A DNA stretch of 64,000 nt, taken from the NCBI RefSeq assembly GCF_002807035.1, contig NZ_NIUC01000002.1:801477-865476 (forward strand), in the 5' to 3' direction. The position numbers and the translations under genes are program-made. The notes under the pieces were generated by a model. It had not been told where the DNA came from and did no database searches. It was given only the letters and a program-made list of their open reading frames with translations. The number at the start of each line of letters is the position of its first letter. The first letter of the stretch is position 1. Below are positions 18,135 to 26,965 of the stretch, piece by piece. The DNA comes from Algoriphagus formosus (lineage in GTDB: Bacteria > Bacteroidota > Bacteroidia > Cytophagales > Cyclobacteriaceae).

Positions 18135-19037
18135 TTAAATTAAAACTTCTTTTCGGAATGGCTGCGACACTTGCGCCCCCATCCGTGTCACTGAGATAGC
18201 TGCGGCCTGAGAGGCAAACTTAATGGCCTCATCAAAAGCTTTCCCTTCAGCCAAAGAAACCACAAATGCACCATTGAATGTGTCCCCGGCTGCCGTAGTG
18301 TCCATTGCTTTTACTTTGGGAGCGGGCGTATGAAACTCCCCTTCTTCTCCCAAATAATAAGACCCCGAGGCACCGAGCGTAATCAATATATTTTTTACTC
18401 CTTGGCCTATTAGAATTTCGGCTGCACGTTTTGCTGTGTCTATTGAATCAACTTTTTCACCCGTCAGATAACTAGCTTCATGCTCATTTGGGGTGATGAA
18501 ATAGAGCTTCTGCAGGAGTTTTTGAGGTAAATCCATTACCGGTGCAGGATTGAGAATCATCTTTTTTTGATGCTTGAAAGCCAAGTCTGAAAGAGCCTCA
18601 ATGGTGCTCAATGGAGTTTCCAATTGGGCTAAAATCAAGTCGGAAGACCGGATTAACTCCTCTGCTGCCAAAATATCTTCAGGTAGCAAATTCGCATTTG
18701 CACCGGAGGCAACTGAGATAGAATTTTCACCATTTTCATCCACTAGAATAAGTGCCACTCCGGTAGCAGCAGTTGAATCGATAATTACATGCTTGGTATC
18801 TAATCCGTAGGTTTGATATTCAGCCAATGCTTGCTTGCCAAAGGCATCATCACCCACTTTAGCCAAAAAGGATACCTGTCCACCAAGTTTTGCAGCGGCT
18901 ACAGCCTGATTGGCTCCCTTTCCCCCTTGAAATTGAAAAAATTGTCCTCCGGTGACAGTCTCACCTGGCTTAGGAAGTTTTGAAGAGCGAAGAACCAAGT
19001 CGGTATTGCTACTACCAACAACCAAAATTTTTAACAT
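18135..19037 (-). CDS. rbsK: ribokinase
   Basis: 300 residues from the ATG at 19037; the open frame extends to 19157 but the extra residues do not match the family and MLKILVVGSSNTDLV is a normal PfkB-kinase start. The N-terminal GGKGANQAVAAAKLG is PfkB signature 1 and TTAAGDTFNGAFV carries the catalytic Asp of signature 2. It phosphorylates D-ribose for entry into the pentose-phosphate pathway. It is followed by a GRP-type permease gene, forming a compact uptake/kinase pair. An A-rich leader rather than a Shine-Dalgarno sequence precedes the ATG. Confidence 0.93.
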   Translation of the reverse strand: MLKILVVGSSNTDLVLRSSKLPKPGETVTGGQFFQFQGGKGANQAVAAAKLGGQVSFLAKVGDDAFGKQALAEYQTYGLDTKHVIIDSTAATGVALILVDENGENSISVASGANANLLPEDILAAEELIRSSDLILAQLETPLSTIEALSDLAFKHQKKMILNPAPVMDLPQKLLQKLYFITPNEHEASYLTGEKVDSIDTAKRAAEILIGQGVKNILITLGASGSYYLGEEGEFHTPAPKVKAMDTTAAGDTFNGAFVVSLAEGKAFDEAIKFASQAAAISVTRMGAQVSQPFRKEVLI

Positions 19038-19219
19038 ATCGCGGTTTTTTTTCCAAAATAATGAATTGCGCAAAAAACTCCTCTCAAAAAGAGAATATGA
19101 ATCGATAGACATAAAATCTGGGAAACCTTCATTTTGCTTGAATCTACCCGCAGCCATTCAGCCTGAAATTTGTCCTTTACTTCAATAAATTTAATTCCTG
19201 ACAAAATTGTCCGTACCTT

Positions 19220-19227
19220 TATTTTTG
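19220..19227 (+). promoter_or_regulatory. candidate -7 box upstream of the desaturase gene
   Basis: TATTTTTG matches the Bacteroidota consensus TAnnTTTG, 30 bp before the desaturase ATG. No convincing -33 TTTG was found, so this is tentative. Confidence 0.4.
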
Positions 19228-19256
19228 ATATAAATCAATTCAGAACCTATTAGGAA

Positions 19257-20258
19257 ATGAAAAAATCAGAAAACATCAATTACGAGCTGGAAAAGAACAT
19301 GGAGGTTATCTCCCAGTTGGATGATATCGTGGGGGACGCCGTAGACAATATCCTGGTAGATCCTGATAAGTGCTGGCAACCTTCAGATTTCCTACCCGAT
19401 TTTCAAAACCCAGAAGTCTTCGAAGAGGTAAAATTGCTTCAAAAAAGAGCTGAGGGTATCCCAGATACAGTATTGACTTCTTTAGTTGGAAATATGATTA
19501 CTGAGGAAGCCTTGCCTTCCTATCAGACATACTTTAATCTTTTGGAAGGCATTAATGATGAACGATCATTGCTTTCGCCATCAGGTTGGGTTCGTTGGTC
19601 CAAATCTTGGACTGCCGAAGAGAATCGTCATGGAGACTTGCTCAACAAATATCTTTACCTCACAGGACGAGTAGATATGGGCGCTGTAGAGCGAACCATT
19701 CACAGACTCTTAGCAAATGGGTTTGATCCTAAGTCTGAAGCCGATCCTTATCAGGCCATGATATATACTTCTTTTCAGGAGAGAGCTACCAAAATATCCC
19801 ACGTCAATACCGGTAAATTGGCAGATAAGGCTGGAGATCATGTGCTTTCAAGAATCTGTAAAACCATCGCTGGTGATGAGGCAAGGCATGAAAAAGCTTA
19901 CAAGACTTTCATGAACAAAATCTTCGAAATTGATCCAAGTGGAGCAATTGTCGCATTTGAAAAAATGATGCGAAAGCAAATCGTGATGCCTGCTGTATTG
20001 ATGGGAGAAGGTGGCAGTAGACCATCATTGTACAAGGACTTCTCAGAAATCACCCAAAAAGTAGGAATCTACACAGGTTGGGACTATGCCCGAATTATTC
20101 AGCACCTGGTTGACCATTGGAAAGTGGAAGCGCTGACAGGATTAAATGATGTGGCTGCCAAAGCTCAGGATTACCTTTCAAACTTGGCCGATCGATATAT
20201 GCGTCTCGCTGACCGGATGAAAGCACCAGATGAAGTTCGACTCGCTTGGCTCAAATAA
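19257..20258 (+). CDS. soluble acyl-ACP desaturase (diiron, fatty acid desaturase type 2)
   Basis: 333 residues, no signal peptide or membrane spans. The diiron ligands of plant-type stearoyl-ACP desaturases are visible: ITEEALPSY near residue 83, EENRHG at 121-126 and DEARHE at 207-212, the two ExxH motifs on paired helices. The enzyme introduces a cis double bond into acyl chains on ACP, using ferredoxin and oxygen, and adjusts membrane fluidity. It is monocistronic with a strong terminator. Chain length and double-bond position cannot be read from sequence. Confidence 0.93.
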   Translation: MKKSENINYELEKNMEVISQLDDIVGDAVDNILVDPDKCWQPSDFLPDFQNPEVFEEVKLLQKRAEGIPDTVLTSLVGNMITEEALPSYQTYFNLLEGINDERSLLSPSGWVRWSKSWTAEENRHGDLLNKYLYLTGRVDMGAVERTIHRLLANGFDPKSEADPYQAMIYTSFQERATKISHVNTGKLADKAGDHVLSRICKTIAGDEARHEKAYKTFMNKIFEIDPSGAIVAFEKMMRKQIVMPAVLMGEGGSRPSLYKDFSEITQKVGIYTGWDYARIIQHLVDHWKVEALTGLNDVAAKAQDYLSNLADRYMRLADRMKAPDEVRLAWLK

Positions 20259-20264
20259 TTCCAG

Positions 20265-20293
20265 AGTCCTTCCTTTTTGGGAAGGACTTTTTT
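20265..20293 (+). terminator. intrinsic terminator of the acyl-ACP desaturase gene
   Basis: Stem AGTCCTTCC (20265-20273) / GGAAGGACT (20280-20288), 6-nt loop, then a run of T, starting 7 bp after the stop. Confidence 0.85.
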
Positions 20294-20342
20294 ATTTTCA
20301 GAAAAATATTTCACATGACATCGACACGATTGAAATAAACTT

Positions 20343-21638
20343 ATGAACCTTCGATTCACCACCCTTTCTTTCATTTTTACCTTAGTTTTCAATACCACCT
20401 TTGGGCAAGATATTCGAGTCAATTCAAACCGACTCGATTCTACGCTAATGCAGCTAGCTACTTTTGGCAAAAATGATTTAGGTGGGTCCGACCGGGTCGC
20501 CTATTCTGATTACGATGTAAAAGGAAGGGCTTATGTCATTGATTTGATGAAAAAGGCCGGTTTGGAGGTAAGCATTGACTTTGCAGGGAATATCATCGGA
20601 AAGAAGGCTGGAAAAAACCCCGGATTAAAACCCATTGCCTTCGGTTCTCATATCGATGAAGTCCCAAATGGTGGGGACTATGACGGGCCCCTTGGTTCAC
20701 TGAGTGCCATTGAAGTCGTTCAATCTCTCACCGAAAATAAGATTGTAACAGAGCACCCGCTTGAAGTGATTATTTTCGCCAATGAAGAAGGAGGAGTTAT
20801 TGGAAGTCGCGCTTTGGTTGGCAGTTTAAGTAAAGAAGCGCTTCAGGTCGTCAGTAATGCAGGGATCACTCACTACGAAGGCATCAAAAAGTTAGGAGGG
20901 AATCCAGATAGAATTCCTGAGTTAAAAAGAAAGCCTGGAGACTTAGCTGCATTTCTAGAGCTTCATATTGAGCAAGGAGCCAACCTATTCAATAAAAAAA
21001 TAGATATCGGAGTGGTAGAAGGAATCGTAGCGATTCAGTGGTGGGAATTCACCTTTAAAGGATTTGCCAACCATGCAGGAACTACACCGATGGATCTTCG
21101 TCAGGACCCAATGCTCCCAGCTGCTAAGTTTATCCTTGCTGTGAATGAAACAGTTCGATCGATCCCAGGAAGACAGGTAGGTACTGTAGGAAAGATAGAG
21201 GCAAAGCCAGGTGCAGGAAATGTCATCCCGTCTGAGGTTACCTTAAATTTGGAAATTCGAGACCTCTCTTCGGAAAAAATTTGGTCCATCTATCGACAAT
21301 TAGAAGAAAAAGCAAAGACCATTGCGAAGGAGTTTAATACCTCAGTTTCGATCAATCATATTGAAGTTGCCTCAGACCCGGCCCTAGCTGACCCCAAGAT
21401 TCGACAAATCATTCAGGAAAAGGCTGAAATGCTCGGATTATCTACACTAAGTCTTCCTAGTGGAGCTGGACATGATGCTCAGGAAATGGCAAAAATTGCT
21501 CCTATGGGCATGATTTTTATCCCCAGCAAAGATGGCATTAGCCATTCACCTCAAGAATATTCCAGCAAAGAGGATGTCGCAAATGGAGCAAATGTTTTGC
21601 TTCATACAATTCTAGAGCTGGATAAAAAACTCCAATAA
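20343..21638 (+). CDS. exported M20 family Zn hydrolase, hydantoinase/carbamoylase type
   Basis: 431 residues. A signal peptide (LSFIFTLVFNTTFGQ, cleavage near residue 21) predicts export. Metal-site motifs of the allantoate amidohydrolase/N-carbamoyl-amino-acid hydrolase branch are intact: GSHIDEVPNGGDYDGPLG, NEEGG, LHIEQG, GAGHDAQ and SHSPQEY. The lid domain carries FANHAGTTPM. Family members cleave ureido or carbamoyl groups from amino-acid-like substrates, normally in the cytosol, so the signal peptide is unusual. The next gene, pirin, starts 71 bp downstream. Confidence 0.85.
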   Translation: MNLRFTTLSFIFTLVFNTTFGQDIRVNSNRLDSTLMQLATFGKNDLGGSDRVAYSDYDVKGRAYVIDLMKKAGLEVSIDFAGNIIGKKAGKNPGLKPIAFGSHIDEVPNGGDYDGPLGSLSAIEVVQSLTENKIVTEHPLEVIIFANEEGGVIGSRALVGSLSKEALQVVSNAGITHYEGIKKLGGNPDRIPELKRKPGDLAAFLELHIEQGANLFNKKIDIGVVEGIVAIQWWEFTFKGFANHAGTTPMDLRQDPMLPAAKFILAVNETVRSIPGRQVGTVGKIEAKPGAGNVIPSEVTLNLEIRDLSSEKIWSIYRQLEEKAKTIAKEFNTSVSINHIEVASDPALADPKIRQIIQEKAEMLGLSTLSLPSGAGHDAQEMAKIAPMGMIFIPSKDGISHSPQEYSSKEDVANGANVLLHTILELDKKLQ

Positions 21639-21709
21639 GAAGCCCAAGTTCCCTGAACCTTTTACAAGGTTTTCTAATTACATGTATATACATCAAATAA
21701 GGTTTTAAA

Positions 21710-22570
21710 ATGGATTTACGAAAGATCAAGAAAGTTCACGGTTCTGAATATCGCCCTATTGCAGATCTGATTACCTATAGCCCCATGCCCACAAGAAGTT
21801 TGGACATGATTGATCCTTTTTTATTTCTCAACCATCACGGATTTCAAAAGTATCCTCAAAATAACCATGGCTTGCCTTTCGGTCCTCATCCTCATCGTGG
21901 AATGGAGACCGTCACTTTCATCCTAGAAGGAGATATCATGCATAAGGATTCATCAGGACATGAATCAGTCATTGAAGCAGGTGGAGTGCAATACATGACA
22001 GCAGGAAAGGGGTTGATTCACGCAGAAGTATCCAGCTCTGAGTTCAAGAAAAATGGCGGTGATTTGGAGATACTCCAACTTTGGCTGAATCTGCCCGCCA
22101 GTAAGAAAATGCTTTCACCAAAATACGTTGGGCTTCAAAAAGAAGAGATTCCGTCTTTCGATCTGAATGAAGGAAACGTAACTGTCCAACAGCTTTTTGG
22201 CGAGTGGAATGGTGTGAAGGGCGCTTTTGAGGGAAATTTTCCGATCTCAATGAGTACGATTTATTTAAAAAACGGGGGCTCTTTTGAAAAAAAAATCCCA
22301 GAGAATGAAAATATCTTTTTATACATCGTCAGAGGAAAAATCAAAGTTAATGGTGAAGAAGTCCCATTTAGACACCTAGTCGAGTTTGCTAATCAGGGAG
22401 AAGTCTTGAAGGTCGAAGCATCAGAAGATTCCGTTGTCATTTTGGGACATGCCTTGCCATTCAATGAGCCTGTGGTGGCTCAAGGACCTTTCGTGATGAA
22501 TACCGAAGATGAAATCCGGGAAGCCTATCGAGACTATCAGCGAGGGTTGTTTGGTACTTGGGATGGCTAA
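21710..22570 (+). CDS. pirin family protein
   Basis: 286 residues. The cupin core holds the pirin signature FGPHPHRGMETVTFILEG with metal-binding histidines, then VQYMTAGKGLIHAE. A C-terminal pirin domain covers about 175-280. Bacterial pirins are iron-binding proteins, some with quercetinase activity; the role here is not determined. The last four bases overlap the end of the convergent DUF2520 gene. Confidence 0.93.
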   Translation: MDLRKIKKVHGSEYRPIADLITYSPMPTRSLDMIDPFLFLNHHGFQKYPQNNHGLPFGPHPHRGMETVTFILEGDIMHKDSSGHESVIEAGGVQYMTAGKGLIHAEVSSSEFKKNGGDLEILQLWLNLPASKKMLSPKYVGLQKEEIPSFDLNEGNVTVQQLFGEWNGVKGAFEGNFPISMSTIYLKNGGSFEKKIPENENIFLYIVRGKIKVNGEEVPFRHLVEFANQGEVLKVEASEDSVVILGHALPFNEPVVAQGPFVMNTEDEIREAYRDYQRGLFGTWDG

Positions 22571-23340
22571 GAATCGATAATGTCCTGAGAGATCAAACGG
22601 TAGATTTCTGCTATTTCGGGGTTATAATTTAAAAAACGGTGATGCTCCTCCAGTGTCTCATAGTCTTCCCGAATAGCAGGACCCGTTTGAGCTTTCTTGG
22701 CTCCTATTTGTAGGCTTTTTGAAATGGACTCAATAATCAGCGGCTTCATCATTTCAAAATCAAGTCCTTGTCTTCGCATGATTTCCTCGGCTATTCGGAT
22801 CATGTGATTGGTAAAGTTACTGGCAAAAACAGCTGCTATATGAACCGCTTTTCGATCTTTGGAACGGACAAAAAAGATATTGTGCGAGATGGACTTTGCT
22901 ACTTTTCTCAGGATTTTAACAATTTCCTGATCATCAGATTCGATCAAAATCGAAACATCCGATAAGTCCATTTTCTGACCAGCCGTGAAAGACTGCAAAG
23001 GATAGAAAATACCTGTGTAGGTAGCCGAGGAGTAGTTTAAAATATCAAGTGGCATCGTACCCGAAGTATGGACTAAGATACTTTCCTCAGGCAAAATCAC
23101 CGCATCTGCCACATCAGGAATAGCATCATCTTTTACCGCCAAAATAAATAGTTGGGCTTTGCTTTCTGAAAAGTCCAAATCATCCTTAGGTATCGCAGCG
23201 TAAAGCCTTTCGGTGACCCTTTTTGCTCCTGACAAGGTTCGGGAATATACCTCGGTCACCTGATGGCCGGCATTTTCCAATGCAGGGGCCAAATGCCAAG
23301 CCATATTTCCTGCTCCTAAAAAAGCTACTTTATAAGTCAT
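22567..23340 (-). CDS. Rossmann-like and DUF2520 domain protein
   Basis: 257 residues. The N-terminal dinucleotide-binding motif VAFLGAGNMAWHLAPALENA and ProC-like layout are followed by the DUF2520 helical domain (about 130-250: AVHIAAVFASNFTNHM and later helices). It resembles short-chain 6-phosphogluconate/ProC-type dehydrogenases, but no substrate is known. Its 3' end overlaps that of pirin by four bases, and lpdA lies upstream on the same strand behind a terminator. Confidence 0.85.
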   Translation of the reverse strand: MTYKVAFLGAGNMAWHLAPALENAGHQVTEVYSRTLSGAKRVTERLYAAIPKDDLDFSESKAQLFILAVKDDAIPDVADAVILPEESILVHTSGTMPLDILNYSSATYTGIFYPLQSFTAGQKMDLSDVSILIESDDQEIVKILRKVAKSISHNIFFVRSKDRKAVHIAAVFASNFTNHMIRIAEEIMRRQGLDFEMMKPLIIESISKSLQIGAKKAQTGPAIREDYETLEEHHRFLNYNPEIAEIYRLISQDIIDS

Positions 23341-23363
23341 GGGTGAATAAAGCCATTTTTCCT

Positions 23364-23402
23364 AAAAAAAGAAAAGCCATCTCCCGCGAGGAAGATGGCT
23401 TA
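23364..23402 (-). terminator. intrinsic terminator of lpdA
   Basis: Stem AGCCATCT (23375-23382) / AGATGGCT (23393-23400), extended by mostly paired C/G bases, then TTTTCTTTTTTT on the minus strand. It sits between lpdA and the DUF2520 gene. Confidence 0.85.
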
Positions 23403-23418
23403 AGCTCATGTACATCAA

Positions 23419-24816
23419 TCAAATGTGCAGCGCTCGATTCTCTGTCGCTGCCAAACAGGCTTCTTTGAAAGCCTCTGTATATGTAGGGTGCGCATGTGAC
23501 ATTCGAGCAATATCTTCCGCTGACGCACGGTATTCCATAGCTACAACCGCCTCTGCAATCATATCGGCTGTACGAGGACCAATCATATGTACCCCGAGGA
23601 TCTCATCCGTTTCAGCATCTGCCAATACTTTTACAAGTCCATCAGTATCCATTGAAGCTCTTGCTCGACCTGAGGCCATAAATGGAAATTTGCCAGCTTT
23701 ATATTTTTTGCCATGCTCTTTCAATTGCTCTTCCGTGTATCCCACAGAGGCAACCTCAGGCCAGGTGTAAACTACACCAGGAATCAGCAGGTAATTGATA
23801 TGGGGCTTTTGCCCGGCAATGGTTTCTGCCACAAAAACACCTTCTTCTTCCGCTTTGTGTGCCAGCATAGCACCTTTGACAACATCGCCGATGGCGTAGA
23901 TGTGAGACACCGAGGTCTGTAAATGATCATTTACTTCAACCTGTCCTCGCTCATTGACTTTGACACCTGCAGCTTCTGCGTTTAGGCCATCCGTGTAAGG
24001 TCTTCTACCAATGGAAACCAAAACGTAGTCCCCTTTCAACTCAACATTCTCTCCTTTGCTGTTTTCAGCAGTTACCGTAACCTCTTTACCCTTATTCTCA
24101 ACGGCAGTTACTTTGTGCTTGAGATAAAAATCAAATCCAAGTTTCTTTAGTGACTTCTGAAGCTCTTTACCCATGGTTTTGTCCATCGAAGGAATCAAAG
24201 AGTCCATGTACTCGACCACAGAAACTTTAGCCCCCATTCGGCCATAAACCGACCCTAGCTCCATTCCGATCACTCCACCACCAATGATGATCAAGTGCTT
24301 TGGAATTTCTTTCATCTTCAAAGCTTCTGTAGAGGTGATCACCCTTTCCTTGTCGATCTTGATAAACGGCAAAGAAGCAGGCTTAGAACCAGTGGCTATG
24401 ATGATATTTTTACCTTCAATTTTTTCTTCAGAACCGTCATCTTTTGTCACTTTGATGGTATTGGCATCTACAAATGATCCGACTCCCTGAAGCACATCTA
24501 TCTTGTTCTTCTTCATGAGGTACTGAATCCCATCCACATTCTGCTTGACCACATCCTCTTTGCGGGCAATCATTTGCTTCAGGTCAACCTTCAGGTTACT
24601 TAGGTTGATTCCATGAGTCTTAAAAGTGTGCTTTGCATTATGAAAATGCTCAGAAGAGTCCAATAAAGCCTTGGACGGAATACAGCCTACATTGAGGCAA
24701 GTTCCTCCCAAAGTTGGATATTTTTCGATAATGGCGGTTTTCATTCCCAATTGAGCACCCCGGATAGCGGCGACGTAGCCTCCAGGTCCTGAACCGATTA
24801 CTATTAAGTCGTACAT
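23419..24816 (-). CDS. lpdA: dihydrolipoyl dehydrogenase (E3)
   Basis: 465 residues. FAD-binding VIGSGPGGYVAAIRGAQLG opens the protein; the redox-active disulphide is C40/C45 in GGTCLNVGCIPSK. The NAD-binding GGGVIGMELGSVYGRMG lies near residue 180, and the catalytic His-Glu pair is in HAHPTYTEAFKE near residue 443. E3 reoxidises the lipoyl groups of 2-oxo-acid dehydrogenase complexes. It lies in line with sucA and sucB, so it probably serves the 2-oxoglutarate complex, though the 552-bp segment between sucB and lpdA may now separate the transcripts. Confidence 0.97.
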   Translation of the reverse strand: MYDLIVIGSGPGGYVAAIRGAQLGMKTAIIEKYPTLGGTCLNVGCIPSKALLDSSEHFHNAKHTFKTHGINLSNLKVDLKQMIARKEDVVKQNVDGIQYLMKKNKIDVLQGVGSFVDANTIKVTKDDGSEEKIEGKNIIIATGSKPASLPFIKIDKERVITSTEALKMKEIPKHLIIIGGGVIGMELGSVYGRMGAKVSVVEYMDSLIPSMDKTMGKELQKSLKKLGFDFYLKHKVTAVENKGKEVTVTAENSKGENVELKGDYVLVSIGRRPYTDGLNAEAAGVKVNERGQVEVNDHLQTSVSHIYAIGDVVKGAMLAHKAEEEGVFVAETIAGQKPHINYLLIPGVVYTWPEVASVGYTEEQLKEHGKKYKAGKFPFMASGRARASMDTDGLVKVLADAETDEILGVHMIGPRTADMIAEAVVAMEYRASAEDIARMSHAHPTYTEAFKEACLAATENRALHI

Positions 24817-24829
24817 TATTTTTGACTTT

Positions 24830-24855
24830 GTACAATGTACTTAGTACCAAGTACC
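24830..24855. repeat. GTAC-rich repeat, left flank of the four-helix-bundle gene
   Basis: GTACAATGTACT (24830-24841) is the exact inverted copy of AGTACATTGTAC at 25339-25350; it is followed by further GTACC units. The core is nearly palindromic itself, so orientation is partly ambiguous. It lies 14 bp before the lpdA start. Confidence 0.65.
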
Positions 24856-24868
24856 AAGCCCATTGAGG

Positions 24869-25220
24869 TTATACATTCAAGTTTTGCTTAAGTTTTACAA
24901 TCATATTTTGTATATACTCAAGCTCTTTTTCGATTTCTTCGAAATCAGCATTATTTACATAGCCCAACCTATTAGAAATGATCATTTGGGTATCCAATTC
25001 AAAAGATGAGCCAAGAGAAATTCCTAAGAAATGATTAAAATCCTTATTGGTATTTCTTCCTGCTCCTTCAGCTATGTTTGAAGGAATGGAAATCGCGCAC
25101 CTATTGATTTGAGATATCAACCCAAACCTTTCCTCAGCGGGCAATTTTTCAGTGATTCGATATACTTCTACAGCTAGATCTATGGCCTTCTGCCATACTT
25201 TTAATTCTTTGTAACGACAT
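24869..25220 (-). pseudogene. four-helix-bundle (23S rRNA intervening-sequence type) protein, frameshifted at its start
   Basis: The frame reads YKELKVWQKAIDLAVEVYRI, then TEKLPAEERFGLISQINR and AISIPSNIAEGAGR, the typical four-helix-bundle/IVS protein of about 115 residues, ending at 24869. No ATG exists in this frame before an upstream stop. An ATG at 25220 followed by TCG would give the canonical Met-Ser-Tyr-Lys start if one T near 25213 were removed, so a one-base insertion separates start codon and body. Either the gene is broken, initiates at the internal TTG (25144), or the base is a sequencing error. The family function is unknown. GTAC-rich inverted repeats flank it, between sucB and lpdA. 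Confidence 0.75.
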
Positions 25221-25333
25221 AATTAAGAGAATTTAGTTTGATGAATAATTTACATTTTTTCTAAATATCTCCTTCTCTTCTTTCTGCTATGCACAACTCT
25301 ACAAGAAAATTATGCATCGCATTAGAATTATGC

Positions 25334-25367
25334 TACCTAGTACATTGTACTTCGTACTTCGTACTAC
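25334..25367. repeat. GTAC-rich repeat, right flank of the four-helix-bundle gene
   Basis: AGTACATTGTAC (25339-25350) followed by tandem TTCGTAC units. It ends one or two bases from the sucB stop codon. It pairs with the inverted 12-bp copy at 24830-24841, about 500 bp away, framing the four-helix-bundle gene. Confidence 0.65.
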
Positions 25368-25368
25368 A

Positions 25369-26901
25369 TTAAACTCCAAAAAGCAATCGCTCTGGCTCTT
25401 CGAGAAGCTGCTTGACACGTACCAAGAAGCTCACCGATTCTCTACCATCAATAATTCGGTGATCGTAAGAAAGGGCTACATACATCATAGGCAAAATTTT
25501 CACTTCACCATTCACAGCCATTGGCCGCTGAACGATATTATGCATGCCTAGAATCGCTGATTGTGGTGCATTGATAATCGGCGTGGACATCATAGAGCCA
25601 AAAACACCACCATTGGTAATGGTAAAGGTACCACCTGTCATTTCCTCGATGGAAAGCTTATTGTCTCTAGCCTTGGTAGCAAGACGAACCACTTCTTTTT
25701 CAATCTGATCGAAGCTCATTCCCTCAGCATTTCGAATCACTGGAACGACCAATCCTTTTGGTGCAGAAACCGCGATTGAGATATCACAGAAATCATGGTA
25801 TACGATTTCATTTCCATCAATTTTGGCATTGACTGCAGGCCATTCTTGAAGTGCCACGCATACTGCCTTGGTGAAGAAGGACATAAACCCTAGCCCTACT
25901 CCATGCTTCTCTTTGAAAAGCTCTTTGTACTTGGAGCGTAGGTCCATGATTGGCTGCATATTGACCTCATTGAATGTAGTCAACATCGCAGTTTCATTTT
26001 TCACTGATACCAGTCTCCTTGAAACTGTTCGACGAAGAGAGGACATTTTTTCGCGCTTCTCTTCTCTTGATCCTGGAACTCTCACTGCTTCTTGAGCTGG
26101 AGCTGACTCTTTCTTCTCCTCCTTCGCTGGAGCAGCTGCTTTCTTTTGAGCATTTTCAGCATCCTCCTTAGTGATTCGACCATCTTTGCCTGATCCTTTT
26201 ACTTCTTCAGGTTTGATGCCTTTTTCTGCAAGAATTTTAGACGCAGCAGGAGATGCATGTCCGGTTGCGTAGGACTCTTTGGATGGGGAAGCTGAAGTTG
26301 AGGCTGGTGATTCAGTTTTTGACTCGGCATAAGTCTCAGCTGGCTTACCTTCCATGATCTCGATTTTGCAAATCAATCCTCCAATTTCTAACGTATCGCC
26401 TTCCTGAGCCACATGTCTCAAAATACCTGAACCTTCAGCGGGTAGTTCGAATGTAGCCTTATCAGAGTCTACTTCTGCGATGATTTCATCCAATTCCACA
26501 TAATCTCCATCCGCTTTAATCCAATTGGCCAAAGTCACCTCTGTGATTGATTCTCCAACGGTAGGGACTACCATCTCTTTTACTTCTCCTGTGCTTTTTG
26601 CGGAATTGTTCTCTTTTTTTCCTTCTGACTCAGAAGGTTTATTTGTGTCTGTCACTACAGAATTGGTGGATTCATCAATTACACAGATGACCGCCCCAAT
26701 CTCTAGGGTATCGCCTTCTTCTGCCTTAATTCGAAGTGTACCTGCTGCTTCAGCGGGAAGTTCAAAAGTAGCTTTATCTGATTCGAGTTCGCAGAGTACC
26801 TCATCCATTTCGACTTGGTCTCCATCCTTCTTGAACCACTGTCCCACGGTCACTTCCGTGATAGACTCTCCCACTGCGGGAACTTTGATTTCTTTGCTCA
26901 T
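25369..26901 (-). CDS. sucB: 2-oxoglutarate dehydrogenase E2, dihydrolipoyl succinyltransferase
   Basis: 510 residues. Two N-terminal lipoyl domains are present (about 2-75 and 108-182), each with the lipoylated lysine in [12 protein letters not shown] peripheral-subunit-binding domain follows ([13 protein letters not shown] ... [11 protein letters not shown], about 220-255), then the catalytic acyltransferase core with [13 protein letters not shown] near the C-terminus. The two lipoyl domains exceed the single one of E. coli SucB. It transfers succinyl to CoA. It lies 64 bp downstream of sucA, on the same strand; a GTAC-rich repeat abuts its stop. Confidence 0.95.
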   Translation of the reverse strand: MSKEIKVPAVGESITEVTVGQWFKKDGDQVEMDEVLCELESDKATFELPAEAAGTLRIKAEEGDTLEIGAVICVIDESTNSVVTDTNKPSESEGKKENNSAKSTGEVKEMVVPTVGESITEVTLANWIKADGDYVELDEIIAEVDSDKATFELPAEGSGILRHVAQEGDTLEIGGLICKIEIMEGKPAETYAESKTESPASTSASPSKESYATGHASPAASKILAEKGIKPEEVKGSGKDGRITKEDAENAQKKAAAPAKEEKKESAPAQEAVRVPGSREEKREKMSSLRRTVSRRLVSVKNETAMLTTFNEVNMQPIMDLRSKYKELFKEKHGVGLGFMSFFTKAVCVALQEWPAVNAKIDGNEIVYHDFCDISIAVSAPKGLVVPVIRNAEGMSFDQIEKEVVRLATKARDNKLSIEEMTGGTFTITNGGVFGSMMSTPIINAPQSAILGMHNIVQRPMAVNGEVKILPMMYVALSYDHRIIDGRESVSFLVRVKQLLEEPERLLFGV

Positions 26902-26965
26902 GAGATTGTTGTTTTAGCTTCTCCCGTACAGGTCAAAGCATCAAAAGATTATTTCGGATTGGGTA

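Noticed and set aside
19038-19157. N-terminal extension of ribokinase
   Set aside because: The 40 extra residues are not PfkB-like, and the internal ATG at 19037 gives a family-typical start.
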